From Kitasatospora humi (GTDB taxonomy: Bacteria > Actinomycetota > Actinomycetes > Streptomycetales > Streptomycetaceae), in NCBI RefSeq assembly GCF_020907985.1, contig NZ_JAJJPA010000003.1:279667-343666 (forward strand): a stretch of 64,000 nt of DNA, written 5' to 3'. The position numbers and the translations under genes are program-made. The notes under the pieces were generated by a model that was given only the letters and a program-made list of their open reading frames with translations, made no database searches and was not told the origin of the DNA. Positions within the stretch are counted from its first letter, which is position 1. The number at the start of each line of letters is the position of its first letter. This document shows positions 9,077 through 16,877 of this stretch, in pieces.

Positions 9077-9894
9077 ACGAGGAGATCGCCCGGCGGCTGC
9101 GCGAGGCCGCCCGGGCCCACCAGCCCGACCGCGCCAGGATGCTGGCCCGGGTTCAGCGCGGCGTCACCGACCCTGTCGTACGCCACCGCGCGCCGTCGCG
9201 CCTCCGGTCCCTGCCCAGTGCCGCGCTCGCCGGCCTCGTCGCCGGCGGCCTCCTGGCGACGGGTGGCCTCGCGGTCGCCGGCATCGCCGTGACGTCGTCG
9301 TCCTCGGGCACCGTGAGCGTTCCGGCCACCCCGTCCTCGCCCCCGGCCCCGACGGCATCGTCCCCGGCCGCATCGCCCCCGGCCACCGGTTCGCCCGGTA
9401 CGCCGTCGTCCCGGCCCACCCCCGCGGTCCCGGCCCCGGTCACCACGCCGGGCAGCCCGGCCGGCAGCCCGCAGCCGAGCGCCTCGGCCGCCGTCCAGGC
9501 GCAGAACGGGCCGCTGTGGTCGGCCGGTTCGGTGGATCCGCACAGCAACGTGTACTGGACCCAGGAGAACCTGGTGCTGCGGACCAGCCAGCCGCTCAGC
9601 TCGCTCACCGTCGAACTGCGCTTCGCGCAGACCGGCGGCGTGCAGGACACCGGCAACTGGCGGACCCTGCCGCCCGACGACTTCACGGTCACGGTGCAGC
9701 AGAGCGGTGGCACGCTGGTATACCGCTGGGTCCTCAAGGCCGGCCGCACGGTGCCGGCCGGGCAGCACGAGTTCGCCGGCCAGTTCAACCACACCAGCGG
9801 ACTGCGCAGCACCGCGGGTGACGGCTACCGGGTCGACGCGCAAGGACCGGGCGGGTCGGCCTCGGTCTGGGGAGGGTTCGGTCCGGTGCGCTGA
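9073..9894 (+). CDS. Membrane-anchored protein coupled to the sigma factor, putative anti-sigma or sensor
   Basis: A 273-residue type II membrane protein. It has a short basic cytoplasmic part (EIARRLREAARAHQPDRARML), one membrane segment at about residues 50-77 (ALAGLVAGGLLATGGLAVAG), a long Ser/Pro/Thr-rich stalk to about residue 143, and an extracellular domain of about 130 residues with alternating strands, rich in aromatic residues. The GTG start overlaps the sigma stop. The layout is that of a membrane regulator of a sigma factor, but the cytoplasmic part does not show an obvious zinc anti-sigma motif (HxxxCxxC). The outer domain resembles small carbohydrate-binding sandwiches only in general character. 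Function is inferred from topology and coupling. Confidence 0.75.
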   Translation: MNEEIARRLREAARAHQPDRARMLARVQRGVTDPVVRHRAPSRLRSLPSAALAGLVAGGLLATGGLAVAGIAVTSSSSGTVSVPATPSSPPAPTASSPAASPPATGSPGTPSSRPTPAVPAPVTTPGSPAGSPQPSASAAVQAQNGPLWSAGSVDPHSNVYWTQENLVLRTSQPLSSLTVELRFAQTGGVQDTGNWRTLPPDDFTVTVQQSGGTLVYRWVLKAGRTVPAGQHEFAGQFNHTSGLRSTAGDGYRVDAQGPGGSASVWGGFGPVR

Positions 9895-9911
9895 GGCCCA
9901 CGCCGGCCGCC

Positions 9912-9959
9912 GGAACCGAGCGGCGTGGGAGCCTGCGGGGCCCCACGCCGCTCGATTCC
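9912..9959 (+). terminator. Hairpin terminator after the sigma/membrane-protein operon
   Basis: The 12-bp perfect arms GAGCGGCGTGGG (9918-9929) and CCCACGCCGCTC (9942-9953) extend outward to an 18-bp stem with one mismatch. It starts 17 bp after the stop at 9894. Confidence 0.75.
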
Positions 9960-10249
9960 GCGGCGGGGTAAGACCTGCTCGGCATCAAGGAGGAGCGGGT
10001 TCGAGGCCGGGGTGGCGCTCGGGGCGACCGGAGGCCTTGATCGTTTCAACCATGGCTTCTCTCTCGCGCCGGCCATATACATTGGATGTATGCATAGGTG
10101 TGAAACCTTCGAGATCCAGGGGTGCTGAGCCAAAACGTTTGCGAAGTCGCAGTTCACCGGCCCGAGTTGGCGGAGGATCGGCATCGGCTCGTGGCCGGGA
10201 TCAATTCCGGCCCTTTCCCAGACATAGGACCACCTGTTAGGTTGTCGCC
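9960..10249. promoter_or_regulatory. Control region of the second L-fucose/lar operon
   Basis: No gene is supported. It is less GC-rich than its surroundings around 10060-10130 and contains the palindrome described separately. A TAGGTT hexamer about 12 bases before the GTG at 10250 could be a -10 element giving a very short leader. Confidence 0.45.
10077..10091. promoter_or_regulatory. Perfect palindromic operator, ATACATTGGATGTAT
   Basis: Six-base arms ATACAT and ATGTAT flank TGG. It lies about 160 bp before the FadR-like reading frame and 650 bp before the fuconolactonase gene. A near copy is found at 2822-2836 upstream of the first fucose operon, which supports a shared regulator. Confidence 0.6.
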
Positions 10250-10737
10250 GTGTCACTGACCGACCAGGCCATCGGGTGTATCCGCCGGCTGATCCGGGAC
10301 GGGGAGCTGCTCCCCGGGGACAGGCTGCCGCCCGAACCACAGCTCGCGGCCCCGCTCGGGCTCTCCCGCGACACCATGCGCGAGGGGGCCGAAAGGCTGT
10401 TCTCCGCACGGGCGTTGAGGAACCGGCGCGATGACGGCAGCTGTGTGACCAGCCTGGCGCCCGGCCCCTGGGCGCGCTGCCGGAGCACATCTGCGGGCGC
10501 ACCCTGCGGGCCCGGATCCGGCGTGGGCCGGCCGACGTCGCCGCGGCGGACCGGCCCGTCGCCGAGCACGAGGCGATCCACCAGGCCCTGCTCGCCCGGG
10601 ACGCTGAACTCGCCGGGATCACCGCGCTGCTGCACGCCGGCGCCACCGAGCGCTCGCTGCGCGAGCCCCTGGCCCCTGGCCGATGGCGAGCGGATACCCG
10701 CCGGCCCGCCCGGGTCCGACTGTCGACCGAGGAGTGA
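10250..10737 (+). pseudogene. Degenerate GntR/FadR-type transcriptional regulator
   Basis: The first 70 codons encode an intact-looking GntR winged helix: LTDQAIGCIRRLIRDG, LPPEPQLAAPLGLSRDTMRE, then a wing ending in DGSCVTSLAP. The frame then becomes Ser/Pro/Arg junk. A continuation of an FCD ligand-binding domain is found in another frame, from about 10470 (ALPEHICGRTLRARIRRG) through AADRPVAEHEAIHQALLARD and HAGATERSLREP, stopping at 10735-10737. FCD domains normally need about 150 residues and only about 85 remain, so there is both a frameshift and an internal deletion. It stands directly before the fuconolactonase gene, where a pathway-specific regulator would be expected. The isolated HTH could still be expressed as a short DNA-binding protein. 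Confidence 0.8.
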
Positions 10738-10743
10738 CCGCGC

Positions 10744-11610
10744 ATGAGGATCGACGCCCACCAGCACGTCTGGGACTTGTCCAGGCGCCGGCAACCATGG
10801 CTGGACGCACCGGAGTTGGCCGAGATCCGGCGCGACTTCGGGTTGGCTGACCTGGCTCCCCTGGCGAAGGCCGCGGGCATCGCACGCACCGTGCTGGTGC
10901 AGGTGCTGCCCCACCTCGCGGAAACCAGGGAGTTCCTCGCGCTGGCCGCCGCCGAACCGCTGGTCGCGGGTGTCGTCGGCTGGGCGGACCTCACCGACCC
11001 CGGGATCGCCGACACCCTCGCCGAACTGCGGCAGGGGCCGGGTGGCGACCTGCTGGTCGGCGTGCGGCACCTGGTGCAGGGCGAGGCCGACCCGGCCTGG
11101 CTCTCCCGCCCCCGCGTCCGGAGCGGGCTGCGCGCGGTGGGCGAGGCCGGGCTCTGCTACGACCTGCTCATCCTGCCGCACCAACTCCGGGCCGCGATCG
11201 ACACGGTGCGCGCCCTGCCGGACCAGCCCTTCGTCCTCGACCACCTCGCCAAGCCGCCGATCGCCCGTGGCGAGCTCGCGCCCTGGGCCGGTCCGTTGCG
11301 CGAGCTGGCACGCGAGCCCAACGTCTCCTGCAAGCTCTCCGGTCTGGTGACGGAGGCCGACCGGGACCACTGGACCGTCGCCGACCTGCGGCCCTACGCC
11401 GAGGTCGCGCTGGACGCCTTCGGTCCGGAACGCGTCATGTTCGGCTCCGACTGGCCGGTCTGTCTGCTCGCCGCCTCGTACGACCAAGTGGTCGGCGTCG
11501 CAGAGGTTCTGGCGGGCGGTCTCGATCCGCACGAGCGCGCGCACGTCTTCGGTGGCACGGCGGCCAGGGTGTACCAGCTGGCGGAGTCGTCCGAGGAAGG
11601 GCCGGCGTGA
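10744..11610 (+). CDS. Amidohydrolase family protein, probable L-fuconolactonase
   Basis: Opens the lactone made by the fucose dehydrogenase to give L-fuconate. The 288-residue protein is of the amidohydrolase-2 type: metal-binding AHQHVWD at residues 5-11, then a mid-chain FVLDHLAKPPI histidine, and late FGSDWPVC with the catalytic Asp. This motif set is typical for L-fuconolactone and L-rhamnonolactone hydrolases. A strong ribosome site (GAGGAGTGA) precedes the ATG. Its stop overlaps the GTG of the LarA gene, so lactone hydrolysis and the nickel racemase are co-translated. It completes the five-step pathway that is otherwise encoded at 2948-7296. Confidence 0.9.
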   Translation: MRIDAHQHVWDLSRRRQPWLDAPELAEIRRDFGLADLAPLAKAAGIARTVLVQVLPHLAETREFLALAAAEPLVAGVVGWADLTDPGIADTLAELRQGPGGDLLVGVRHLVQGEADPAWLSRPRVRSGLRAVGEAGLCYDLLILPHQLRAAIDTVRALPDQPFVLDHLAKPPIARGELAPWAGPLRELAREPNVSCKLSGLVTEADRDHWTVADLRPYAEVALDAFGPERVMFGSDWPVCLLAASYDQVVGVAEVLAGGLDPHERAHVFGGTAARVYQLAESSEEGPA

Positions 11611-12896
11611 AGGTCCGACTCGCCTACGGCACCACCGGCCTCGACCTCGAGGTCGACCCGGCAGTCACCACGGTGGTGGAACCGCTGCACCACCCCGGCG
11701 CCGCCGACGAGACCGCGGTGCTCCGCGCGGCGCTGCGCCGCCCGGTGGCCGGCCCGCCGCTGCGCCAACGGGTCCGGCCGGGGCAGACCGTGGCCATCTC
11801 TGCCTGCGACGGCACCCGCCCGCAGCCGCGCCACCTGATGATCCCGGCCGTCCTCGCCGAACTCGACGGCATCGTCCGGCCCGAGGACGTGGTGATCCTG
11901 GTCGCCACCGGCACCCACCGGGGCAACGGCCCGGACGAACTGCGGCGGATGTTCGGCGACGAGGTGGTCGACCGGATCCGGATCGTCAACCACGACGCCC
12001 GCGACGACGCGCAGCTGCGCTGGATGGGCCGCTGGGGCGACGACGTGCCGGTCTGGCTCAACCGCGCATGGGTCGGTGCCGACGTCCGCATCACCACCGG
12101 TTTCGTCGAGCCGCACTTCTTCGCCGGCTTCTCCGGCGGCCCCAAGCTGGTCGCGCCCGGCCTGGCCGGGCTGGAGACCGTGCTCGTGCTGCACGACGCG
12201 AAGCGCATCGGCGACCCGCGGGCGACCTGGGGCGTCACCCATGGCAACCCCGTGCACGACGACGTGCGAGCCATCGCCGAGGGCACCGGCGTCGACTTCG
12301 CCCTCGACGTCGTGCTCAACCGGGGCCAGCGCATCGTCGAGGCCTTCGGCGGGGACCTGCTGCCCATGCACGCCGCCGCCACCGCCGCCGCCCGACGGCT
12401 GGCCATGCGCCCGGTGGACCGGCGCTACGACGTGGTCGTCACCACCAATGCGGGCCACCCGCTGGACCAGAACCTCTACCAGTCCGTCAAGGGCATGTCG
12501 GCCGCCCACACGGTGGTGCGGCCCGGCGGCCTGATCGTCTGCGCTGCCGAGTGCCGCGACGGCTTCCCGGACCACGGCTCGTACCGCGAGGTGCTCGCCT
12601 CGGCAGCCTCCCCACAGGCCCTGCTCGCCGACATCGCGGCCAGGCAGCGGACCGTGCCCGACCAGTGGCAGGTGCAGGTCCAGGCACGCATCCAGTCCTC
12701 CTGCCGGGTGGTGATGCACACCTCCCACCTCGGCGACGCCGAACTGGCGACCGCGCACCTGGAGCAGACCACCGACATCTCGGCGACCGTCGCCGAGGCG
12801 CTCGCCGCCGCCGGTCCGGATGCCCGCCTGTGCGTCCTCCCGGAGGGGCCGATGACCATTCCCTACCTGCGCCACGGCCAGGAGACAACCACATGA
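11607..12896 (+). CDS. larA: Nickel-pincer-dependent 2-hydroxyacid racemase, LarA family
   Basis: Interconverts the enantiomers of a 2-hydroxyacid by hydride transfer to the nickel-pincer cofactor. The 429-residue chain keeps the key features: ATGTHRG (His104), EPHFFAGFSGGPK with His170 and Lys180, the lysine that binds the cofactor, then PGLAG and HGNPVH histidines. The spacing is the same as in the characterised lactate racemase (His108, His174, Lys184). GTG start overlapping the previous stop. The neighbouring larB, larC and larE supply the cofactor. Substrate may be L-lactate from fucose breakdown. Since a glycerate kinase gene follows immediately, glycerate is a serious alternative because LarA homologues act on several hydroxyacids. 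Confidence 0.93.
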   Translation: MKVRLAYGTTGLDLEVDPAVTTVVEPLHHPGAADETAVLRAALRRPVAGPPLRQRVRPGQTVAISACDGTRPQPRHLMIPAVLAELDGIVRPEDVVILVATGTHRGNGPDELRRMFGDEVVDRIRIVNHDARDDAQLRWMGRWGDDVPVWLNRAWVGADVRITTGFVEPHFFAGFSGGPKLVAPGLAGLETVLVLHDAKRIGDPRATWGVTHGNPVHDDVRAIAEGTGVDFALDVVLNRGQRIVEAFGGDLLPMHAAATAAARRLAMRPVDRRYDVVVTTNAGHPLDQNLYQSVKGMSAAHTVVRPGGLIVCAAECRDGFPDHGSYREVLASAASPQALLADIAARQRTVPDQWQVQVQARIQSSCRVVMHTSHLGDAELATAHLEQTTDISATVAEALAAAGPDARLCVLPEGPMTIPYLRHGQETTT

Positions 12897-14014
12897 CGCG
12901 GCGTCAGATCCTGGTCTGCCTCGACAAGTTCCGCGGCTCGGCAACAGCCGTGCAGGCCTGCCGCTGGCTCGCCGAGGGCATCCGGCAGGCGGTGCCCGCA
13001 CTGCCGGTCCGCGAGGCGCCGGTCGCCGACGGCGGCGAGGGCACGGTGGCGGCGTTCCGCGCGGCCGGCTACCGCACCGTGCCGGTCCGGGTCAGCGGCC
13101 CCACGGGCGAGCCGGTCGCCGCCGAACTGGCCGTGCTCGGCAACCGGGCGGTCGTCGAGCTGGCCCAGGCCAGCGGGCTGCACCTACTGCCGGGCGGCCG
13201 GACCGAACCGCTCACCGCCTCCACCCACGGCACGGGCGAACTGCTGCGCGCCGCACTGGACCTGGGCTGCCGGGAGATCGTCCTGGCGGTCGGCGGCAGC
13301 GCGACCACCGACGGCGGGGCGGGACTGCTGCGTGCCCTCGGTGCTCGCCTCCTGGACGCTCGGGGCGGCGAACTCCCGCCCGGCGGTGCCGCCCTGGCCG
13401 ACCTGAACGCCATCGACCTGACCGGCCTCGACCCCCGGCTGCGGGACACCCGCCTGGTGCTCGCCTCCGACGTCGACAACCCGCTGCTCGGACCCGACGG
13501 CGCGGCCGTCGTCTTCGGGCCGCAGAAGGGCGCCGACGCGGACCAGGTCGCGCTGTTGGAGCACGCGCTGACCCGGTTCGCCCGGGTCCTGGCACGGCGG
13601 TCGGGCACCGACCTGTCCGACCGGCCCGGGGCCGGCGCCGCGGGCGGGGCAGGCCTCGCGGCCCTGGTCCTGGGCGCCCGCCGGGAAGCGGGGGCGCAGG
13701 TGCTGCTGACCGAGCTCGGCCTGGACACCGCGCTGGCCGAGGCCGGCCTGGTCGTGGTGGGCGAGGGCTGCCTGGACGCCCAGAGCCTGCGCGGCAAGGC
13801 ACCGATCGGCATCGCGGACCGGGCTCACCGCGTCGGCGTCCCGGTCGCTGCCGTGGCCGGCCGCCTGGAAGTCCGGCTCGCCGAACTGGCCGCGCACGGC
13901 ATCGAGTCCGCGCACTCGCTCGCCGAACGTGCCGGGAGCGACCGGATCGCGATGGCCGAGACCCGCCGCCTGCTCCACGAGACCGGCGCCGAGCTGGCCC
14001 GCCGGTTCGGCTGA
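12893..14014 (+). CDS. Glycerate kinase (type I, GlxK/GarK family)
   Basis: Phosphorylates D-glycerate with ATP, bringing it into glycolysis. The 373-residue protein shows family motifs: VCLDKFRGS at the start, PVADGGEGT, VELAQASGL, STHGTGELL, GGSATTDGGAG and VVGEGCLDAQSLRGKAP. The ATG at 12893 overlaps the LarA stop (ATGA). Its location between larA and larB, inside a cofactor operon, is unusual for a glycerate kinase, which normally sits with glyoxylate genes. That placement suggests that the racemase product is D-glycerate, at least for some growth substrate. The enzyme family is firm; the physiological link is inference. Confidence 0.93.
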   Translation: MTRRQILVCLDKFRGSATAVQACRWLAEGIRQAVPALPVREAPVADGGEGTVAAFRAAGYRTVPVRVSGPTGEPVAAELAVLGNRAVVELAQASGLHLLPGGRTEPLTASTHGTGELLRAALDLGCREIVLAVGGSATTDGGAGLLRALGARLLDARGGELPPGGAALADLNAIDLTGLDPRLRDTRLVLASDVDNPLLGPDGAAVVFGPQKGADADQVALLEHALTRFARVLARRSGTDLSDRPGAGAAGGAGLAALVLGARREAGAQVLLTELGLDTALAEAGLVVVGEGCLDAQSLRGKAPIGIADRAHRVGVPVAAVAGRLEVRLAELAAHGIESAHSLAERAGSDRIAMAETRRLLHETGAELARRFG

Positions 14015-14041
14015 CCACAGCACCAGCAAGGAACGGATCCC

Positions 14042-14728
14042 ATGCCCCACACCCACACCCACGTCCACGATCTCGACTTCGCCCAGCTGGACATCGGCCG
14101 CGAGCGGCGCCAGGGGCTGCCCGAGGTCGTCTACGGCCCTGGCAAGACCCCTGGCCAGATCCGCGTGATCGCGGGAGAGCTGCTGCGCCACAACTCCGGT
14201 CCGGTGCTGGTCACCCGGGTCGACGCCGGGACGGCCACCGAGGTCCTCGACCAGCTGCCGGGAGGTTCGTACGACTCCTCGGCCGGACTGCTGGTCTGGC
14301 GCCCGGCCGCGACGCACGGCTTCACCCTGACCGTCGTTTCGGCCGGCACCTCCGACCTGCCGGTGGCCGCCGAGGCCGCCGCCGTGGCCGCGGCCGTGGG
14401 CCTGGCCGTCACCACCGTGCAGGACGTGGGCGTCGCGGGCCTGCAACGGGTGCTGCGGGTCGAGGAACGGCTGCGGGAGAGCGACGCGGTCGTCGTGGTC
14501 GCCGGCATGGAGGGCGCCCTGGCCAGCGTGGTCGGCGGCCTGGTCGGCTGCCCGGTGATCGCCGTCCCGGTCTCGACGGGCTACGGAGCGTCGTTCGCCG
14601 GGGTGACCGCCCTGCTGGCCATGCACGCCTCCTGCGCCGCCGGCATCACCGTCGTCAACATCGACTCCGGATTCGGCGCCGCGATGGCCGCGCACCGGCT
14701 CGCCTGGGCGGGGAGGCGGCGCGCGTGA
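14042..14728 (+). CDS. larB: Nickel-pincer cofactor biosynthesis protein LarB
   Basis: Carboxylates and hydrolyses nicotinic acid adenine dinucleotide, the first step of pincer cofactor formation. The 228-residue length is normal. After an N-terminal region (LDIGRERRQGLPEVVYGPGKT) comes the PurE-like domain with VVVAGMEGALASVVGG, the PVSTGYGASFAG loop and AMHASCAAG, whose cysteine matches the one that forms the NAD adduct in LarB. Histidine-rich start (HTHTHVHDLD). It follows glycerate kinase by 27 bp with AAGGAACGG upstream and overlaps larC by four bases. Confidence 0.92.
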   Translation: MPHTHTHVHDLDFAQLDIGRERRQGLPEVVYGPGKTPGQIRVIAGELLRHNSGPVLVTRVDAGTATEVLDQLPGGSYDSSAGLLVWRPAATHGFTLTVVSAGTSDLPVAAEAAAVAAAVGLAVTTVQDVGVAGLQRVLRVEERLRESDAVVVVAGMEGALASVVGGLVGCPVIAVPVSTGYGASFAGVTALLAMHASCAAGITVVNIDSGFGAAMAAHRLAWAGRRRA

Positions 14729-15918
14729 TCTGCTGGATCAACCCGTTCACCGGTCTGGCCGGCGACATGCTGCTGGGTGCGCTGCTCGATGCCGGGGCAC
14801 CGCTGGGGCAGGTGCGGGCCTCGATCGCCGGGACCGGCCTGACCGGCTGGGAACTGGACTCCGTGCGGGTCCGCTCGCACGGCCTCACGGCGACCAGCGC
14901 CCGGGTACGGGTGACCGACCACGCGACCGAGCGGCGGGCGGCCGAACTGATCGAGCTGGCCGCCGCCGCGCGCCCGGAGCCGGTGGCCGCGCTGGCCGTG
15001 GCGGCGCTCACCGCGATCGCCCGCGCCGAGGGCCGGCTGCACGGCGCCGATCCCGCCGGGGTTCACCTGCACGAACTCGGCGGCCACGACGCCCTGGTGG
15101 ACATCGTCGGGGTCGCCGCCGCACTGCACGCCCTCGGCATCACGGAGGTGGTCTGCGCCCCGCTGCCGCTGGCCACGGGCCGGGTCAGCTCCGCGCACGG
15201 GGTGTTGCCCTGCCCTGCCCCGGCCACCATGGAACTGCTCGCCGGCGCCGCCGTGGCCGGCACCGACCTGCCCGGCGAGACCGTCACGCCGACCGGTGCC
15301 GCCCTGCTGCGCGCGGCCGGTGCCCGGTTCGGCCCGCTGCCGCCGATGACGGCGGTGGCGACCGGCTACGGCGTCGGCACGCGGACCCTGACGGACCGTC
15401 CCAATGTCGTGGCCGTCACGGTGGGCCATCCCCTCGCGTCATCGGACGCGGACCCGAAGGCCGAGGACGTGGTGACCCTGGAGACCAACCTCGACGACGT
15501 CACGGGCGAGACACTCGCCCACACCATGGCGCGGGCGCTCGCGGAGGGTGCGCTCGACGCCTGGACGACGCCGGCCGTGATGAAGAAGGGTCGGCCGGCG
15601 CAGGTGCTGCACGTCCTCGCCCGGCCGGCGGACACCGAGCGGCTGCGGAATCTGGTGCTCGCCGAGACCGGCACGCTCGGCGTCCGGCAGACCCGTCAGA
15701 CCCGGGTCGCGGCGCCCCGCCGGATCCGCTCCGTCGAGCTGGACGGCCTGCCGATCCGGGTCAAGCAGGGGCCGTTCGGGGTCAAAGCCGAGCACGACGA
15801 CGTCGCGGCCGCGGCCGCGCACCTGGGCCTGCCGCTGCGCACGGTCGCCGACCGTGCCCGGCGCCTGGCCGAAGCGGAGGACAACGCGGTTCGGCGAGGG
15901 GAAGGCGATCCACGGTGA
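14725..15918 (+). CDS. larC: Nickel-pincer cofactor biosynthesis protein LarC (nickel insertase)
   Basis: CTP-dependent cyclometallase that inserts nickel into the pincer nucleotide. A single open frame of 397 residues contains both halves of the protein: the N-terminal part beginning WINPFTGLAGDMLLGALLDAG with HGADPAGVHLHELGGHDALVD, and the C-terminal part with LETNLDDVTGE and PAVMKKGRPAQ. In Lactobacillus plantarum the two halves are joined by ribosomal frameshifting; no such break is needed here. GTG start overlaps the larB stop, and the stop overlaps the larE start. Confidence 0.93.
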   Translation: MICWINPFTGLAGDMLLGALLDAGAPLGQVRASIAGTGLTGWELDSVRVRSHGLTATSARVRVTDHATERRAAELIELAAAARPEPVAALAVAALTAIARAEGRLHGADPAGVHLHELGGHDALVDIVGVAAALHALGITEVVCAPLPLATGRVSSAHGVLPCPAPATMELLAGAAVAGTDLPGETVTPTGAALLRAAGARFGPLPPMTAVATGYGVGTRTLTDRPNVVAVTVGHPLASSDADPKAEDVVTLETNLDDVTGETLAHTMARALAEGALDAWTTPAVMKKGRPAQVLHVLARPADTERLRNLVLAETGTLGVRQTRQTRVAAPRRIRSVELDGLPIRVKQGPFGVKAEHDDVAAAAAHLGLPLRTVADRARRLAEAEDNAVRRGEGDPR

Positions 15919-16769
15919 ACAGCCGATCCGATGAGGTCCAGGGGAAGGCGACGGCGCTGCTGGCGACCGTGCGCGAGACCGGGCCGTTCGCGGTCGCCTA
16001 CTCCGGCGGGGCCGACTCCGCGCTGGTGCTCGCGGCCGGTGTCCGGGCGCTGGGACCGGCCGGCGTGCTGGCCCTGACGGCGGACTCCGAGAGCCTGGCC
16101 GCCGGCGAGCTGGCCGGCGCCCGGGCCCTGGCCGAAAGCCTCGGGGCGGTCCACCTGACCGCCCGCACCGAGGAGTTGAGCGTGCCCGGCTACCAGGCGA
16201 ACGGCCGCGACCGGTGCTACTTCTGCAAGTCCGAGGTGCTGGACACCATCGCCGCGGTGGCCCGCGAGCACGGCTTCGAGCAGGTCGCCACCGGCACCAA
16301 CGCCGACGACGCGGCCGACCCGTTCCGCCCCGGCATCCGCGCCGGGCGCGAGCGCGGCATCCGCACCCCGCTCCTCGACACCGGCCTCACCAAGGCGGAC
16401 GTACGGGCCGTCAGTCGGCTCTGGACGCTGCCGACCTGGGACAAGCCCGCCACGCCCTGCCTGGCCAGCCGGATCCGCTACGGCATCCCGGTCACCAGCC
16501 ACCGGCTGACCCGGATCGACCGGGCCGAGAAGGCGGTGCGCGAGGCGCTCGAGCGGGCCGGGCTGCGCTCCGAGCAGTTGCGGGTGCGCGACCTCGGCGA
16601 CGCGGTCCGGGTCGAGCTCGACAACGCGGCGGCGGGCGAGGCGGTCGGGCTCGCCGCACTGGCGGAGGCCGTCGCCGGTGCGGGTTTCGGCGCGCTGCCA
16701 CTCGTCGTGGACGCGTTCGCCTCCGGCCGGCTCAACCACGAACGGGAAGCCGCGGACGGCGGGCGCTGA
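15915..16769 (+). CDS. larE: LarE sulfur transferase for the nickel-pincer cofactor
   Basis: Adds sulfur to the pyridinium biscarboxylate nucleotide after adenylating it. The 284-residue PP-loop protein has AYSGGADSA at residues 28-36, RCYFCKSEVLD with Cys101 and Cys104, and PATPCLASR with Cys182, the position of the sacrificial cysteine in the L. plantarum enzyme. Three cysteines in this arrangement match the subgroup in which they hold a [4Fe-4S] cluster, as described for a Thermotoga LarE, so sulfur delivery may be catalytic. GTG start overlapping the larC stop. Last gene of the operon, followed by a convergent terminator. Confidence 0.92.
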   Translation: MNSRSDEVQGKATALLATVRETGPFAVAYSGGADSALVLAAGVRALGPAGVLALTADSESLAAGELAGARALAESLGAVHLTARTEELSVPGYQANGRDRCYFCKSEVLDTIAAVAREHGFEQVATGTNADDAADPFRPGIRAGRERGIRTPLLDTGLTKADVRAVSRLWTLPTWDKPATPCLASRIRYGIPVTSHRLTRIDRAEKAVREALERAGLRSEQLRVRDLGDAVRVELDNAAAGEAVGLAALAEAVAGAGFGALPLVVDAFASGRLNHEREAADGGR

Positions 16770-16820
16770 ACCGCGGCCGTCGGTCCCCCTGTTCCCCTGA
16801 CGATTAGAGTGAAGGGCTCG

Positions 16821-16850
16821 GAGGGCCTGCGGTGTGCGCCGCAGACCCTC
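16821..16850. terminator. Hairpin terminator between convergent larE and GH27 genes
   Basis: The arms GAGGGCCTGCGG (16821-16832) and CCGCAGACCCTC (16839-16850) pair with one wobble around a six-base loop. Positioned between two convergent stops at 16769 and 16878, it can serve both strands. Confidence 0.75.
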
Positions 16851-16877
16851 GTCGTCGGGCGCCCGGGGGCGGAGCCG

